Of a DNA stretch of 64,000 nucleotides, positions 53,155 to 63,223 are shown in pieces. A program made the position numbers and the translations under genes. The stretch is from assembly GCA_910587765.1 (NCBI GenBank), contig CAJUNR010000005.1, positions 79,014 through 143,013 on the forward strand. The letters are read 5' to 3'. Each line of letters begins with the position of its first letter. Positions within the stretch are counted from its first letter, which is position 1. Under the pieces are notes generated by a model. It saw only the letters and a list, made by a program, of their open reading frames with translations, was not told where the DNA came from and searched no databases. The stretch is from an uncultured Lachnospiraceae bacterium (lineage in GTDB: Bacteria; Bacillota; Clostridia; Lachnospirales; Lachnospiraceae).

Positions 53155-53964
53155 ATGAAACTGCTGACAAGTACCCCCCGTCTAATCAGGGAAATCTATG
53201 AAGACAGGCGGCTGCTGATCGATCTGTCCGCCAAAGATATGCAGCGCAGATTCTCCGGCACCTATTTCGGACTGCTTTGGGGGATTTTGCAGCCTCTCAT
53301 GACGATTATTGTATATTGGGCGGTATTCCAGTTTGGATTCCGAAGCGGCGATGTCGGTGAAGTTCCGTATGTTTTATGGTTCATTTCCGGAATCGTGATC
53401 TGGCTCTACATATCAGAAGCGTTTACTTTCGCCAGCAACAGTTTTCTGGAATACAATTACCTGATTCAAAAAGTGAAATTTAACGTGAATATACTGCCGC
53501 TTGTCAAAATTCTTTCCAGCTTTTATATTCACCTGTTTTTTTTGATCATTGTCATGCTCATATGCGCATGTTTTGGCTACTACCCCACGCTCCGCTTTTT
53601 ACAGATCCTGTATTATATGGCTGCCTCTATCATACTGGTATTCGCCATGTCCATATTATCATCATCCATCATGGTGTTCTTCCGGGATCTGAATCAAATT
53701 ATCAGCATTATACTGCTGATGGGAATGTGGGGCACTCCGATTGCCTGGAACATGGATATGTTTTCTTCCGATATACAGCGCATTCTCAAGTTAAATCCGT
53801 TTTACTATCTGGTGGAAGGCTATCGGGATTCAATCCTCGGAAGAAAATGGTTCTGGGAACGGCCGGTTCTGGGAGCATATTTCTGGATACTGACTTTTGT
53901 GATTCTGATCGCAGGCATTCATATATACACGAGACTAAAGCCGCATTTTGCGGATACCGTCTAA
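53155..53964 (+). CDS. ABC-2 polysaccharide export permease (Wzm/TagG-like), exporter 3
   Basis: A 269-residue membrane protein with about six spans. Landmarks are DLSAKDMQRRFSGTYFGLLW, VPYVLWFISGIVIWLYISEA, and ILKLNPFYYLVEGYRDSIL. It is close in layout to the permeases at 1-630 and 27559-28362. It forms an exporter with the ATPase encoded 68 bases downstream; that gap is larger than in the other two pairs and holds no evident element. The stop of wecB is one base upstream. Substrate is inferred to be the polymer made by the neighbouring glycosyltransferases. Confidence 0.95.
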   Translation: MKLLTSTPRLIREIYEDRRLLIDLSAKDMQRRFSGTYFGLLWGILQPLMTIIVYWAVFQFGFRSGDVGEVPYVLWFISGIVIWLYISEAFTFASNSFLEYNYLIQKVKFNVNILPLVKILSSFYIHLFFLIIVMLICACFGYYPTLRFLQILYYMAASIILVFAMSILSSSIMVFFRDLNQIISIILLMGMWGTPIAWNMDMFSSDIQRILKLNPFYYLVEGYRDSILGRKWFWERPVLGAYFWILTFVILIAGIHIYTRLKPHFADTV

Positions 53965-54032
53965 CGGTAAATTCCTGCGTCTGTCCTTAGAATCCAGAGA
54001 GACCGACTTCTTTGCCAAATGAGGAATATATC

Positions 54033-55379
54033 ATGGATACAGATTACAAAGTTCAGGTAAACCGCGTTTCCAAAGTGTTCAAAATGTATAACACTCCGAT
54101 GGACAAAATGAAAGAAGCCCTCAGCATCCGAGGGAAAAAGCTGCATACAGATTTTCATGCCGTCATCGATCTTAGTTTTCAGGTAAAAAAGGGTGAAATC
54201 CTTGGGATTATGGGCAGAAATGGTTCCGGCAAATCAACCCTCCTTAAAATGATTACGGGCATCTACGAACCCACCTCCGGCAGTATCGAAGTGTCCGGCC
54301 GAATCTCTTCGCTTCTGGAACTTGGAACCGGATTTAACATGGAATATACCGGTATAGAAAACATCTTTTTCTACGGAACTTTAATGGGCTTTACCCGGCG
54401 CCAGATGGAAGAAAAACTGCAAAGCATCATTGATTTTGCGGAAATCGGAGATTATGTATATCAGCCTGTGAAAACATATTCCAGCGGTATGTTTGCCAGG
54501 CTTGCTTTTTCGTGCGCAGTAAATGTGGAGCCCGACATTCTGATCGTCGATGAGATCCTCAGTGTCGGCGACATGCGCTTTCAGGCCAAATGTTTTAATA
54601 AATTCAAGGCCTTCAAAGAAAAAGGCGTTACCATTCTGTACGTCGGTCATGATGTGGGGATGATGCGCACATTCTGCGATACCGCGATGTGGATTAATAA
54701 AGGACGACTGGTCGATATCGGAGATCCCACATTTATCAGTGCAAAATACACGGAATTTATGTATCTGGACGATATTTCCGATTTTACGGACTATAAAATG
54801 CTGGACACAAAGGCGGCAGAAAAAACAGAAGAAAATAAAATCGTTAATTCTTCTGTCGAAGATACTCCGAAAGAACCGAAAAAAGAGGCGCAGAAAATCG
54901 AAAACGGTTTATTTCCTGACAGCATCGCACATTGGGGCAGCCGGACCGGTATGGTAAAATCCGCTGTCATCCTCGATGCAGACGGACAGGATAAAAATCA
55001 TTTCAGCGCCGAAGATGCCCTGACTGTTACGATCTGTTTTGATATTGAAGACGACATTGATGTCGAATATTTTTCCGTCGCTTTTTCCATAAAAAATACA
55101 GAAGGAACAGACATTATCGTAAAAACAACCTATGATGAAAAAATAACACTGAAAAAGGGAAAACAGCAGAAAATCACTTTTGAATTTGTGCCAGGGCTTG
55201 CCAACGGAGATTACTATCTGGTAATCGCACTGGAGGATCGGACAAACACTGCAACGGCATACTACGAATATATAGAAGGCGCCGCCTATTTTAAAATCTA
55301 TACCGACAAAAAGATTTTTGGCATATTTGATCCGGAAACGAAAATTAATTACAATGCGCCTGCAGGCGGGAGGAAATGA
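54033..55379 (+). CDS. ABC exporter ATPase with C-terminal glycan-recognition domain (Wzt-like), exporter 3
   Basis: A 448-residue ATPase. Walker A is GRNGSGKST at residues 61-69, signature YSSGMFARLAFS, Walker B ILIVDEILSVGD, and ILYVGHDVGMM has the switch histidine. Residues about 265-300 are a charged linker, and the rest is the beta-rich Wzt-type extension (VAFSIKNTEGTDIIVK, GLANGDYYLVIALED). ATG 54033 has GAGGA seven bases upstream and is chosen over TTG 54012. The stop overlaps the next start in an ATGATGA arrangement. The extension differs from those of exporters 1 and 2. Confidence 0.95.
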   Translation: MDTDYKVQVNRVSKVFKMYNTPMDKMKEALSIRGKKLHTDFHAVIDLSFQVKKGEILGIMGRNGSGKSTLLKMITGIYEPTSGSIEVSGRISSLLELGTGFNMEYTGIENIFFYGTLMGFTRRQMEEKLQSIIDFAEIGDYVYQPVKTYSSGMFARLAFSCAVNVEPDILIVDEILSVGDMRFQAKCFNKFKAFKEKGVTILYVGHDVGMMRTFCDTAMWINKGRLVDIGDPTFISAKYTEFMYLDDISDFTDYKMLDTKAAEKTEENKIVNSSVEDTPKEPKKEAQKIENGLFPDSIAHWGSRTGMVKSAVILDADGQDKNHFSAEDALTVTICFDIEDDIDVEYFSVAFSIKNTEGTDIIVKTTYDEKITLKKGKQQKITFEFVPGLANGDYYLVIALEDRTNTATAYYEYIEGAAYFKIYTDKKIFGIFDPETKINYNAPAGGRK

Positions 55380-58300
55380 TGAGCAAAGATAATATCAGAT
55401 TTTCAATAAATTCAAGAGAATACTGGGACGACCGATTTGAAGGCGACTGGCAGGATATGCAGGGCAAGGAGCAGACTGCCTTTTTTGCAAAGGTTGCACT
55501 GAGACTTATGCCGTCCTGGCTGAAAACAGAAATTATATCCGAAAAACTTTCCATATGCGATTTTGGCTGTGCCCTGGGGCAGGCCGTCGATATTCTGCAT
55601 AATGCGCTTCAAACGGAAGTATGCGGTATTGACTTTTCACAACAGGCTGTTGAAAACGCTCAAAACAGATTCTCCCGGTACAAATTTATACAAAAAGATA
55701 TTGTAAGCGGGGACATGTCCGATCTCTGTTTTGATATCGGATATATTTCCAATGTTCTGGAACACATTCCCGATCCCTGGCAGGCAGCAGAAAACATTTC
55801 CCGGTGTATTTCCCAGTATCTGATTATAATGATACCGTTTCGCGAAATTCTGGATATAGACGAACACTGCAATAAATTTGATACAGCAAATATTCCGACT
55901 GCCATTGGGAAAATGGGATTAATCTATGTTGATTACAAAAATTGTGCCGATATAGAAACAACTTTATATCCTGATAACCAGATTTTACTGCTATATAGTA
56001 AATGTACAGATTTGTCCAGACACTTTTATCTGGACAACTTTGTTGAAACCTTCGAATCCAAATACCGGCTTCAGTTAGTTGAAGAGCAGAAAAAAACAGA
56101 TGAGCTTGTATCTGAATCAGAGCAGAAAATAAAGCAATACGAGACAACCATTTCCGAAAATCAGTCCAGCATATCGGAATTAGAGAATGCGCTGAATGAA
56201 TGTAAAGTTAATATTGAATCACTGACAGAGGACATTCGGAAACTCAATGAAACAATAGCTTCCAACGCGGCGGAAAAGGAGCAGCTCGAACAACACATCT
56301 TTCATCTTCAGAATGAACTTTCAAAAACGCAAAGTATATTAACAGCTACCGAAAAAGATAAATCCACTCTCCATAACGAACTGTATACGACAGAACGTCT
56401 GCTTGCCGTTTCCGAACGAAAAGTTATTGCGTTAGAAAGTAATATACGGAATGCCATCCAGGAATGCAATTCACTGACCAACTGGGGATTATATAAGTTT
56501 TCTCACTTTTTACACAGGACCAGACACCAGTTTCTCCTTGGAAGCCATGCAGAAAAGAAAAGATATATGGAATGGCTCCACAATTATATAAAAGGAAACG
56601 GCACTGACTTTGAAACAAAATACAAACCGGTATGCAGAATATCCGCAATACTGAAAGGAAACGATTTTTATCTCAGCGAAAGTGTAAAAAATTCTCCGTT
56701 GGGACAGCATTTAATAAAAGAAAACGCAGCCCTGGAAAGCCCGCAAATTAACGAGTCTGAAGTCCGGGCAATACAGGAATTGCTTTCAACACGTGAGTAC
56801 AAAGGCATCCTGGTTTATCCGCACGTTGTATACTGGGAGCCGCTTCAGACCCCTCAGCAGCTTCTGAAGGCATTTTCCAGACTCGGATGGTTGTGTTTTT
56901 TCTGCGAGCACCCAAATCTGCCTGACATATTCCGAGAAGTTGAAGAAAATGTAATTATTGTACACGAAAAAGAATTTTTACACGCGATTTCAGATATGGA
57001 GGTTATAGTTCTTTTCACATGGCTGGGATCACATGCTTTTGTAAATAAAATAAAACAGAAAAAAATATGGTACCATATTCTGGACAAGCTTGATATTTTT
57101 CCATTTTATGACTCCGCTTATCAGGAGCTTCATGAGGAAATCACTTCCACTGCGGAGCATGTCAGTTATGTTTCTTCTCCTCTGTTGGAATGCCTGCAAA
57201 ACCGAAAGGATGCTGTTTTCCTTCCAAACGGCGTCAATCCCGGGGAATTTATAAACATCCACGACTGTTTTATACCCGAAGACATGGAAGATATCGTAAA
57301 ATCCGGACATAAAATCATCGGATATTACGGATACATCGCCGAATGGATGGATTATGAACTGGTCCGAAATCTGGCGCTTTTCCGTCCTGAATATGAATTT
57401 GTATTGATTGGGAAAGCAATCCATGACACATCCGCTTTTCATGGGCTTAACAATATTCATTTGCTGGGATTGAAACCTTACAAAGAACTGTCTGATTATG
57501 CAAAGTTTTTTGACGTTGCTGTCATTCCTTTTATAATAGACGAAAAAATGGACTGCGTCTCCCCCATCAAGTTTTATGAATACTGCGCATTGGGGTTACC
57601 TGTCGTAACGTCCAAAATGACCGACATGCTCCCTTATGCAAACGACTATATTGCCTGCGCCTCCGGATTCGACGAATTTTTATTTTATCTGGATAAACTG
57701 ACTGACGGCAAATACAAAAAGCTTGCGAAGGAACATGGTCCCAAAATTGCACAAAGTAATACATGGACGGCCAGAGCGCAAAGCATGGAAGCGGTATTTG
57801 ATGTAAAGCTCAATCACGTCTTATCTCAGCCATACAAAAAATTTGACGTGATTATCCTCGGCGTTATCGATTATGATTTCCGGTTTCAGCGGCCGCAGCA
57901 GCTGGCGGTTCGTTATGCCCAGAACGGGCACAGGGTTTTTTATTTTAACGCTAATCATTATAACGAATATTCCGTCAGCCAGATCGAAAAGAATCTGCAT
58001 GTAATCAATATACATAATAAAGATTTCACTGCCATCCATCTGACGGACTGGCTGCAGCAGCTTGAACTTGCCGAAACACAGTTTAAAAAAGTACTGGACT
58101 CTTACTGCGTCAGAGATGCAGTCATGATTGTCGACTATCCAAACTGGATACACATTGCTCAGAAAATGCGTGAGAAATATGGTTTTAAAATCATCACCGA
58201 TTACATGGATGATTATACCGGATTTCTCAATCCTGCGGAAGAACTTGTACGAAACAACTGCGAAAAGCTGCTGAAAATATCCGATCAGGTCATTGCCAGT

Positions 58301-59719
58301 TCGCAGTTTCTGGCTGATATCGCCTGCAAGTTTAACAAACATGTGGATATCATAAGAAACGGCACTGAATTTACACACTTCAATAAAGCTTACCGCGCAT
58401 CCGGCAGCGGCAAAATCATCGGCTATTACGGAGCGGTCGCGGAGTGGTTTGATGTAGACAAAGTGATCTATCTTGCCAAAAATCTTCCGGAATGTGAAAT
58501 TCAGATTATCGGCCATATCACCAGCGGTGAAAACAGGCTGAAGAAATATCCGAATATTCGTCTTATGGGTGAAAAACCTTATTCCGATCTGGCCGAATAT
58601 CTGGAAGCTTTTGATGTATGCCTGATTCCTTTTGATACTTCTACCGACCTGATCAAAGCAACCAATCCGGTCAAATTTTATGAATACCTGAGCGCCGGAA
58701 AGAAGGTTGTTGCAACAGAAATACCGGAACTCGCCCCATTTAAGGACAAATATGTTTACATGTCTAATGAAAATGATACGTTTCTTGAATATGTAAAATT
58801 GTGCCTTGACGGAAAAGATACCCTGCAGCCCGACGTGGAAAAAATGCGTCTTGCCCAATCAAATGACTGGCAGGAACGGTACGAAAAATTTATGTTCTTA
58901 TCAAAAGAATGCGTTCCCAAAGTCAGCATTGTTATTCTTACCTACAACAACCTGGAACTGAATAAATTATGTCTGCAGAGCATCCTGAATACCACCGCCT
59001 ATCCAAACTATGAAATCATTATTGTAGATAACCATTCAACGGACGGTACGAGAGAGTATCTGGAAAAATTCAGGAACGAGAACTCTTCTGTAAAAGTCAT
59101 TTTTAACAGAGAGAATCTGGGCTTTGCAGCGGGTAATAATGTGGGAATGAAAGCGGCATCCGGAGATTATATTGTACTCCTGAACAACGACACAGTCATC
59201 ACAAGGGGCTGGCTGACAGCAATGTGCAAACATTTGGAAAATGATCCTGCGCTCGGTATGTGCGGACCTGTAACCAATTCCATCGGCAATGAAGCAAAAA
59301 TTGCCGTTACATATCACAGTATCAATGAATTGCATCAATTTGCCTATGATTATACAACCAGACATTTATGCGAAGAGTACCGCAGCGTTAATGTTCTTGC
59401 TCTGTTTTGTACAATGATCAAAAAACAGGTAATTGACGCCTGCGGATATCTGGATGAAAACTATGGAATCGGAATGTTTGAAGACGATGATTATTCAGAA
59501 ATGGCCAAGTCAAAAGGATTCTCGCTGACAATCGCCGAAGATGCTTTTGTCCATCATTTTGAAGGCGTTTCTTTCAAGAAGCTGGAAGATGAAACGTTCA
59601 ATACAATCTTTCAGGAAAACAAAACATTTTTTGAAAAGAAATGGAAGACGAAATGGATCAGCCATAAAAAAAGGCCGGGGGTCGATCAGATGACCAACGC
59701 AGGCAGCACCATTATTTAG
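55376..59719 (+). CDS. Multidomain SAM methyltransferase / coiled coil / two GT-B / GT2 protein
   Basis: A 1447-residue protein. Residues about 50-190 are a class I methyltransferase (LSICDFGCALGQAVDIL, IGYISNVLEHIPDPW). Residues about 235-360 are a coiled coil. Two GT-B domains follow at about 472-808 (IIGYYGYIAEWMDYELV, SPIKFYEYCALGLPVV) and about 822-1175 (RFQRPQQLAVRYAQNGHR, IIGYYGAVAEWFDVDKV). Residues 1180-1447 are a GT2 (VSIVILTYNNLELNKLC, LLNNDTVIT, MFEDDDYSEMAK). GGGAGGAA precedes the start. It matches the exporter-coupled methyltransferase/coiled-coil proteins at 1982 and 30091 but has the most catalytic domains. It could assemble several linkages and cap the chain in one polypeptide, which is inference. 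Confidence 0.9.
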   Translation: MMSKDNIRFSINSREYWDDRFEGDWQDMQGKEQTAFFAKVALRLMPSWLKTEIISEKLSICDFGCALGQAVDILHNALQTEVCGIDFSQQAVENAQNRFSRYKFIQKDIVSGDMSDLCFDIGYISNVLEHIPDPWQAAENISRCISQYLIIMIPFREILDIDEHCNKFDTANIPTAIGKMGLIYVDYKNCADIETTLYPDNQILLLYSKCTDLSRHFYLDNFVETFESKYRLQLVEEQKKTDELVSESEQKIKQYETTISENQSSISELENALNECKVNIESLTEDIRKLNETIASNAAEKEQLEQHIFHLQNELSKTQSILTATEKDKSTLHNELYTTERLLAVSERKVIALESNIRNAIQECNSLTNWGLYKFSHFLHRTRHQFLLGSHAEKKRYMEWLHNYIKGNGTDFETKYKPVCRISAILKGNDFYLSESVKNSPLGQHLIKENAALESPQINESEVRAIQELLSTREYKGILVYPHVVYWEPLQTPQQLLKAFSRLGWLCFFCEHPNLPDIFREVEENVIIVHEKEFLHAISDMEVIVLFTWLGSHAFVNKIKQKKIWYHILDKLDIFPFYDSAYQELHEEITSTAEHVSYVSSPLLECLQNRKDAVFLPNGVNPGEFINIHDCFIPEDMEDIVKSGHKIIGYYGYIAEWMDYELVRNLALFRPEYEFVLIGKAIHDTSAFHGLNNIHLLGLKPYKELSDYAKFFDVAVIPFIIDEKMDCVSPIKFYEYCALGLPVVTSKMTDMLPYANDYIACASGFDEFLFYLDKLTDGKYKKLAKEHGPKIAQSNTWTARAQSMEAVFDVKLNHVLSQPYKKFDVIILGVIDYDFRFQRPQQLAVRYAQNGHRVFYFNANHYNEYSVSQIEKNLHVINIHNKDFTAIHLTDWLQQLELAETQFKKVLDSYCVRDAVMIVDYPNWIHIAQKMREKYGFKIITDYMDDYTGFLNPAEELVRNNCEKLLKISDQVIASSQFLADIACKFNKHVDIIRNGTEFTHFNKAYRASGSGKIIGYYGAVAEWFDVDKVIYLAKNLPECEIQIIGHITSGENRLKKYPNIRLMGEKPYSDLAEYLEAFDVCLIPFDTSTDLIKATNPVKFYEYLSAGKKVVATEIPELAPFKDKYVYMSNENDTFLEYVKLCLDGKDTLQPDVEKMRLAQSNDWQERYEKFMFLSKECVPKVSIVILTYNNLELNKLCLQSILNTTAYPNYEIIIVDNHSTDGTREYLEKFRNENSSVKVIFNRENLGFAAGNNVGMKAASGDYIVLLNNDTVITRGWLTAMCKHLENDPALGMCGPVTNSIGNEAKIAVTYHSINELHQFAYDYTTRHLCEEYRSVNVLALFCTMIKKQVIDACGYLDENYGIGMFEDDDYSEMAKSKGFSLTIAEDAFVHHFEGVSFKKLEDETFNTIFQENKTFFEKKWKTKWISHKKRPGVDQMTNAGSTII

Positions 59720-59749
59720 ATTTAATATAGAAAGGACAGATGATTCCGC

Positions 59750-61582
59750 ATGAAGCATGCAGTTGAAATGAATTGGGATAGACTATTGACAGGCGTCATA
59801 TGGATATTTTTCTTTTTGTTTCTTGTCAGACAGCATAGTCTGGTCTGGATGTACATTGACGATTATGGTTATGCTTCATTAAATTATGCCGTATCCGTCG
59901 GTACGGCAGGAAACAACTACTCCTTTTTTGATATTATTCGATATGCATATTTACATTATGTAAATTGGGGAGGCAGAGTCTTATATTTTAGTATCGCTAT
60001 TATTGTCTGGCATTTATTCGGATTATGGGGAATAAGAATTTTTCAAAGCATAATCTTATTTGCTGTTTTTCTTATCCTGTATCATACGGCCAGAAAAACG
60101 ACAGCCCTAAAATACAGCTCCGCCTGCTCATTCATGACCTGCATGATGTACGGAATTTTTACAGTAAATATTGTTCAGCATGGTTTATACTGGTTTACCG
60201 CATCTTCCATTTATGTATGGCCGGTTCTCGCATTGTTAAGCGCAGCTTATATTTTAATAAATTTAATAAAGAACGATATAAGAAAACCTGTCATATGGTT
60301 ATTTGACGGTATATTATGGTTTCTTTCCGGTTTTTCCCAAGAACAATACGCGGTAGCAACTCTTGTGGCTCTGGTCTGTATCCTGATTTATGGGCGCGGA
60401 AAAATACCGTATAAATATATCTGCTATGAATTGTTCATGGGATTTTGCGGAGCCGCAATTATGTTATGCGCACCCGGGAACTGGAGCCGGAGATCAGGAA
60501 GCGAAAACATGGGCATTGTTGAAAGAATCATACATAATATTCCATATTTATTTTCGACTGTTTTCTCCAAATCGATGCTTCCATTTCTTCTGGTAATCTT
60601 GAGCATCAGTATCATTGCGGCGTTAAAATTGTTGAAATCAAATAAACATCAACTGCAAAACAAGATTATGATTGGATTCATTCTGTACCTTTGGACTGCT
60701 TTTTCAGTTCTGCTTGCAACACAGACAGCCATTATGGAATGGAATCATCTTCTTATGCGCATATTTATCATTACCATAACGATATCCGGATGTTTCCTGG
60801 TTGTCTTTTACCTGTACAAAAAAGAATATATTTTTCAAATGATATGTTTGATAGCTGCTGTTTCATGCTACGGCGCCATTGCCGCGGTTCCGACTACGCC
60901 CCTTAGAATCGTTATCCCTTTTATATTATTATCGCTTCCCGCGATAACTGTAATGACAGCGGAGGCGGTTGATCACCTGCAAAGCTTTGTTATCTTTATC
61001 CCGTTATCCGTTTTTCTTATATCCAACATGGGCGGAATATATTCGGGATATAAAATCAACAATCCCATACATGCGGAAAACTGGGCCTCTCTGCGGCAGG
61101 CAGAGGATAATATCCGTTTCGGAAACACCGTTGAACAACTGCAACTGAAAAAAATTTATTTAAATGATTACTCTGCTCCGTTGACGTATATGAAAGGCTA
61201 TGAGGGACTGGAGATATTCCTATATACATACTTCTGCCTTCCGGAAACAACCACAATTGTATGGGAAGAACCCTATGATATCGAAAATGTATGGATTCCC
61301 AGAGATTCGGAAGGCAATATTGACTGGAATTCTGAAAATCAAGTATATTGCAGTATTACTCCCAGTTTCATCGCCGGCGACGAGGAGATATTTATTGATA
61401 ATGTAAAAGTACCGGCCGTTATCGGAAAAGATTTCATAAGTTTTACATTATGCAAAGAGGATTTTGCCTCTGATGTAATAAAAATCCGCATAAGGTCTGA
61501 TTTATTACAAAAAGACGATGAAATCCATATCGAAAATAATATGTTTTTTCAGGATAGTAAGACAATTGTCCTGTCAAGATGA
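59750..61582 (+). CDS. DUF6056-like polytopic membrane protein (paralogue of 7276)
   Basis: A 610-residue protein with about eleven spans. Its first outer loop has VWMYIDDYGYASLNYAVSV, and MYGIFTVNIVQHGLYWFTA corresponds to the paralogue's FSLSVCRYGLYWFAA. A soluble C-terminal domain of about 140 residues, absent from the shorter paralogue, follows the membrane part. AAAGGA lies upstream of the ATG. GT-C-like function is suggested by the Asp-Asp pair in loop 1 but not established. It lies between the multidomain protein and two GT-C-like genes that appear damaged. Confidence 0.72.
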   Translation: MKHAVEMNWDRLLTGVIWIFFFLFLVRQHSLVWMYIDDYGYASLNYAVSVGTAGNNYSFFDIIRYAYLHYVNWGGRVLYFSIAIIVWHLFGLWGIRIFQSIILFAVFLILYHTARKTTALKYSSACSFMTCMMYGIFTVNIVQHGLYWFTASSIYVWPVLALLSAAYILINLIKNDIRKPVIWLFDGILWFLSGFSQEQYAVATLVALVCILIYGRGKIPYKYICYELFMGFCGAAIMLCAPGNWSRRSGSENMGIVERIIHNIPYLFSTVFSKSMLPFLLVILSISIIAALKLLKSNKHQLQNKIMIGFILYLWTAFSVLLATQTAIMEWNHLLMRIFIITITISGCFLVVFYLYKKEYIFQMICLIAAVSCYGAIAAVPTTPLRIVIPFILLSLPAITVMTAEAVDHLQSFVIFIPLSVFLISNMGGIYSGYKINNPIHAENWASLRQAEDNIRFGNTVEQLQLKKIYLNDYSAPLTYMKGYEGLEIFLYTYFCLPETTTIVWEEPYDIENVWIPRDSEGNIDWNSENQVYCSITPSFIAGDEEIFIDNVKVPAVIGKDFISFTLCKEDFASDVIKIRIRSDLLQKDDEIHIENNMFFQDSKTIVLSR

Positions 61583-61597
61583 GAGGAACTGATCATA

Positions 61598-63199
61598 ATG
61601 AATCAATATAAAAACAAGCGGACTCTATCTCCCGAAAAAATAATATTTTCTATCTGGGGAATATTCATACTGTATATGCTGATAAGACAGAACGCAGATA
61701 TTTCAGATTGCCTCAATGCAATGGCAGGACATACCCGTCTTCTGGAATTACTTGTTATCATCATGATTTCAGCCGAAAATTATTTCTTCATAAAGTTTTC
61801 TGGGAATTACACTGAAATGCAAAAAAGTATTTTACTCTTTTCTATAGCAATGACAGTGAGGATCGGCGTTTTGCCGTTTTTTGAGTATATACCAACAAAC
61901 GACTTTGAAAATTATTTTAACGGCGCGCTTTATTTTGCAGAAAATGGATTCAAAGGCGGTGTTTATGATTCTCTGCTCTCTTATGGAATCCCTTCCTTTG
62001 CCGGACAGGCGGTCATCAACGGCCTGCTGCTCCGGATACTGTCTCCGACCCTGCTCGGCTTTCAGATTTTGAACTGTTTATATACTTCCGGAATCTGTGT
62101 CATGATCTACTTGCTCGGTCAGGAAATAAATTCCAGAGCGGCACTGTTTGGAGCAGTCTTTTATACCTTTTATCCATCCAATATTTTATCGGCATAGATT
62201 ACGACGCCGCACCACGGAGCGACATTTTTCATGCTGCTTGGATTATATTTTTATAGTTCAGGTTTTAAAAACGCGGGAATCAAACGCAAAGTCTTTTTAT
62301 TCCTGTCCTCTGCTTTGTGCCTTGCCATAAGCAACTTTTATCATCCTTCCGCCGCTATTATCATCTGCGCCATTACGGCTCATGCGCTGTTATTTACTTT
62401 ACACAAGGCTGTAAAATCACCGCAGAAGTTCTTTTGTTTTATCAAAAGTGAAATCAAAAACGGCCGGGATATGCTTCTGCCGGCTTTCGCAGTCATATTG
62501 GTTTATGCAGTTATATTTAATATTAGTATATTTTTAATGACGGAAAGCGGATATTATACAGGCACAATACGGCTTCCCAATATTTATAAAATTGTGGTCG
62601 GATTCAACTTCGACACAAAAGGCGGATGGAATGCGGAGGATTATACATATATGATGCAACCTTCATCAGAGGAAGCAACGGCAAAAGGCCTCAAAAGAAT
62701 ACAGGAACGCCTGAGTGAGCACAGCAGGACAGAGATTCTGGAATTGATGATTGAAAAAACAGATAATGTATGGTTTAAAACAGATAATTATTTTGGATTT
62801 CATATAGACGGCAAACAGCAAAGAATCAATAATACCGACAGTTCTGCTGTTCCTTCCGTTCATATGTTTTATAAGGAAAAATGGGAACAGTATCAATCTC
62901 TCATGAATGAAATCTGTACGGTTGATAACCTGTTTGTATACGGCATGTGGATGTTGGCGCTTGCGGGGCTTTTTTACGTATTATTTACAGCTGTCTCCAG
63001 TATCCTAAATCTTCTCATATATATTCCGCTTGGATGGATGCTGTTTATCATGATCAGTGAAGCCCAAAGCAGATACCGTTATCCGGCAATGAGTATCATT
63101 ATACTTTTGGCAGGCTGCGGTTTATATGTCATTCAAAGCAGTTGGATGCCGTATATAAGAAAAAGTCTCAGACATATACTATTTACCAGAAAAAAATGA
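61598..63199 (+). pseudogene. GT-C-like membrane glycosyltransferase interrupted by one in-frame TAG
   Basis: Two open frames, 61598-62197 and 62231-63199, are in the same register. The TAG at 62195-62197 alone separates TFYPSNILSA from ITTPHHGATFFMLLGLYF; a CAG glutamine there would restore a 533-residue protein. That product would have about ten spans and the first-loop stretch YIPTNDFENYFNGALYFAENG typical of GT39/PMT-like enzymes. A C-to-T change explains the stop. The rest of the frame shows no decay, so the event is recent, or the codon is variable, suppressed, or a sequencing error. Translation could resume at ATG 62231, giving a 322-residue fragment. Confidence 0.85.
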
Positions 63200-63223
63200 A
63201 AACAACAGAGGAAGACCGGAATT

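Noticed and set aside
57821..58858. Minus-strand open frame of 345 codons
   Set aside because: Mirror frame of a GT-B domain in the 1447-residue protein; no independent features.
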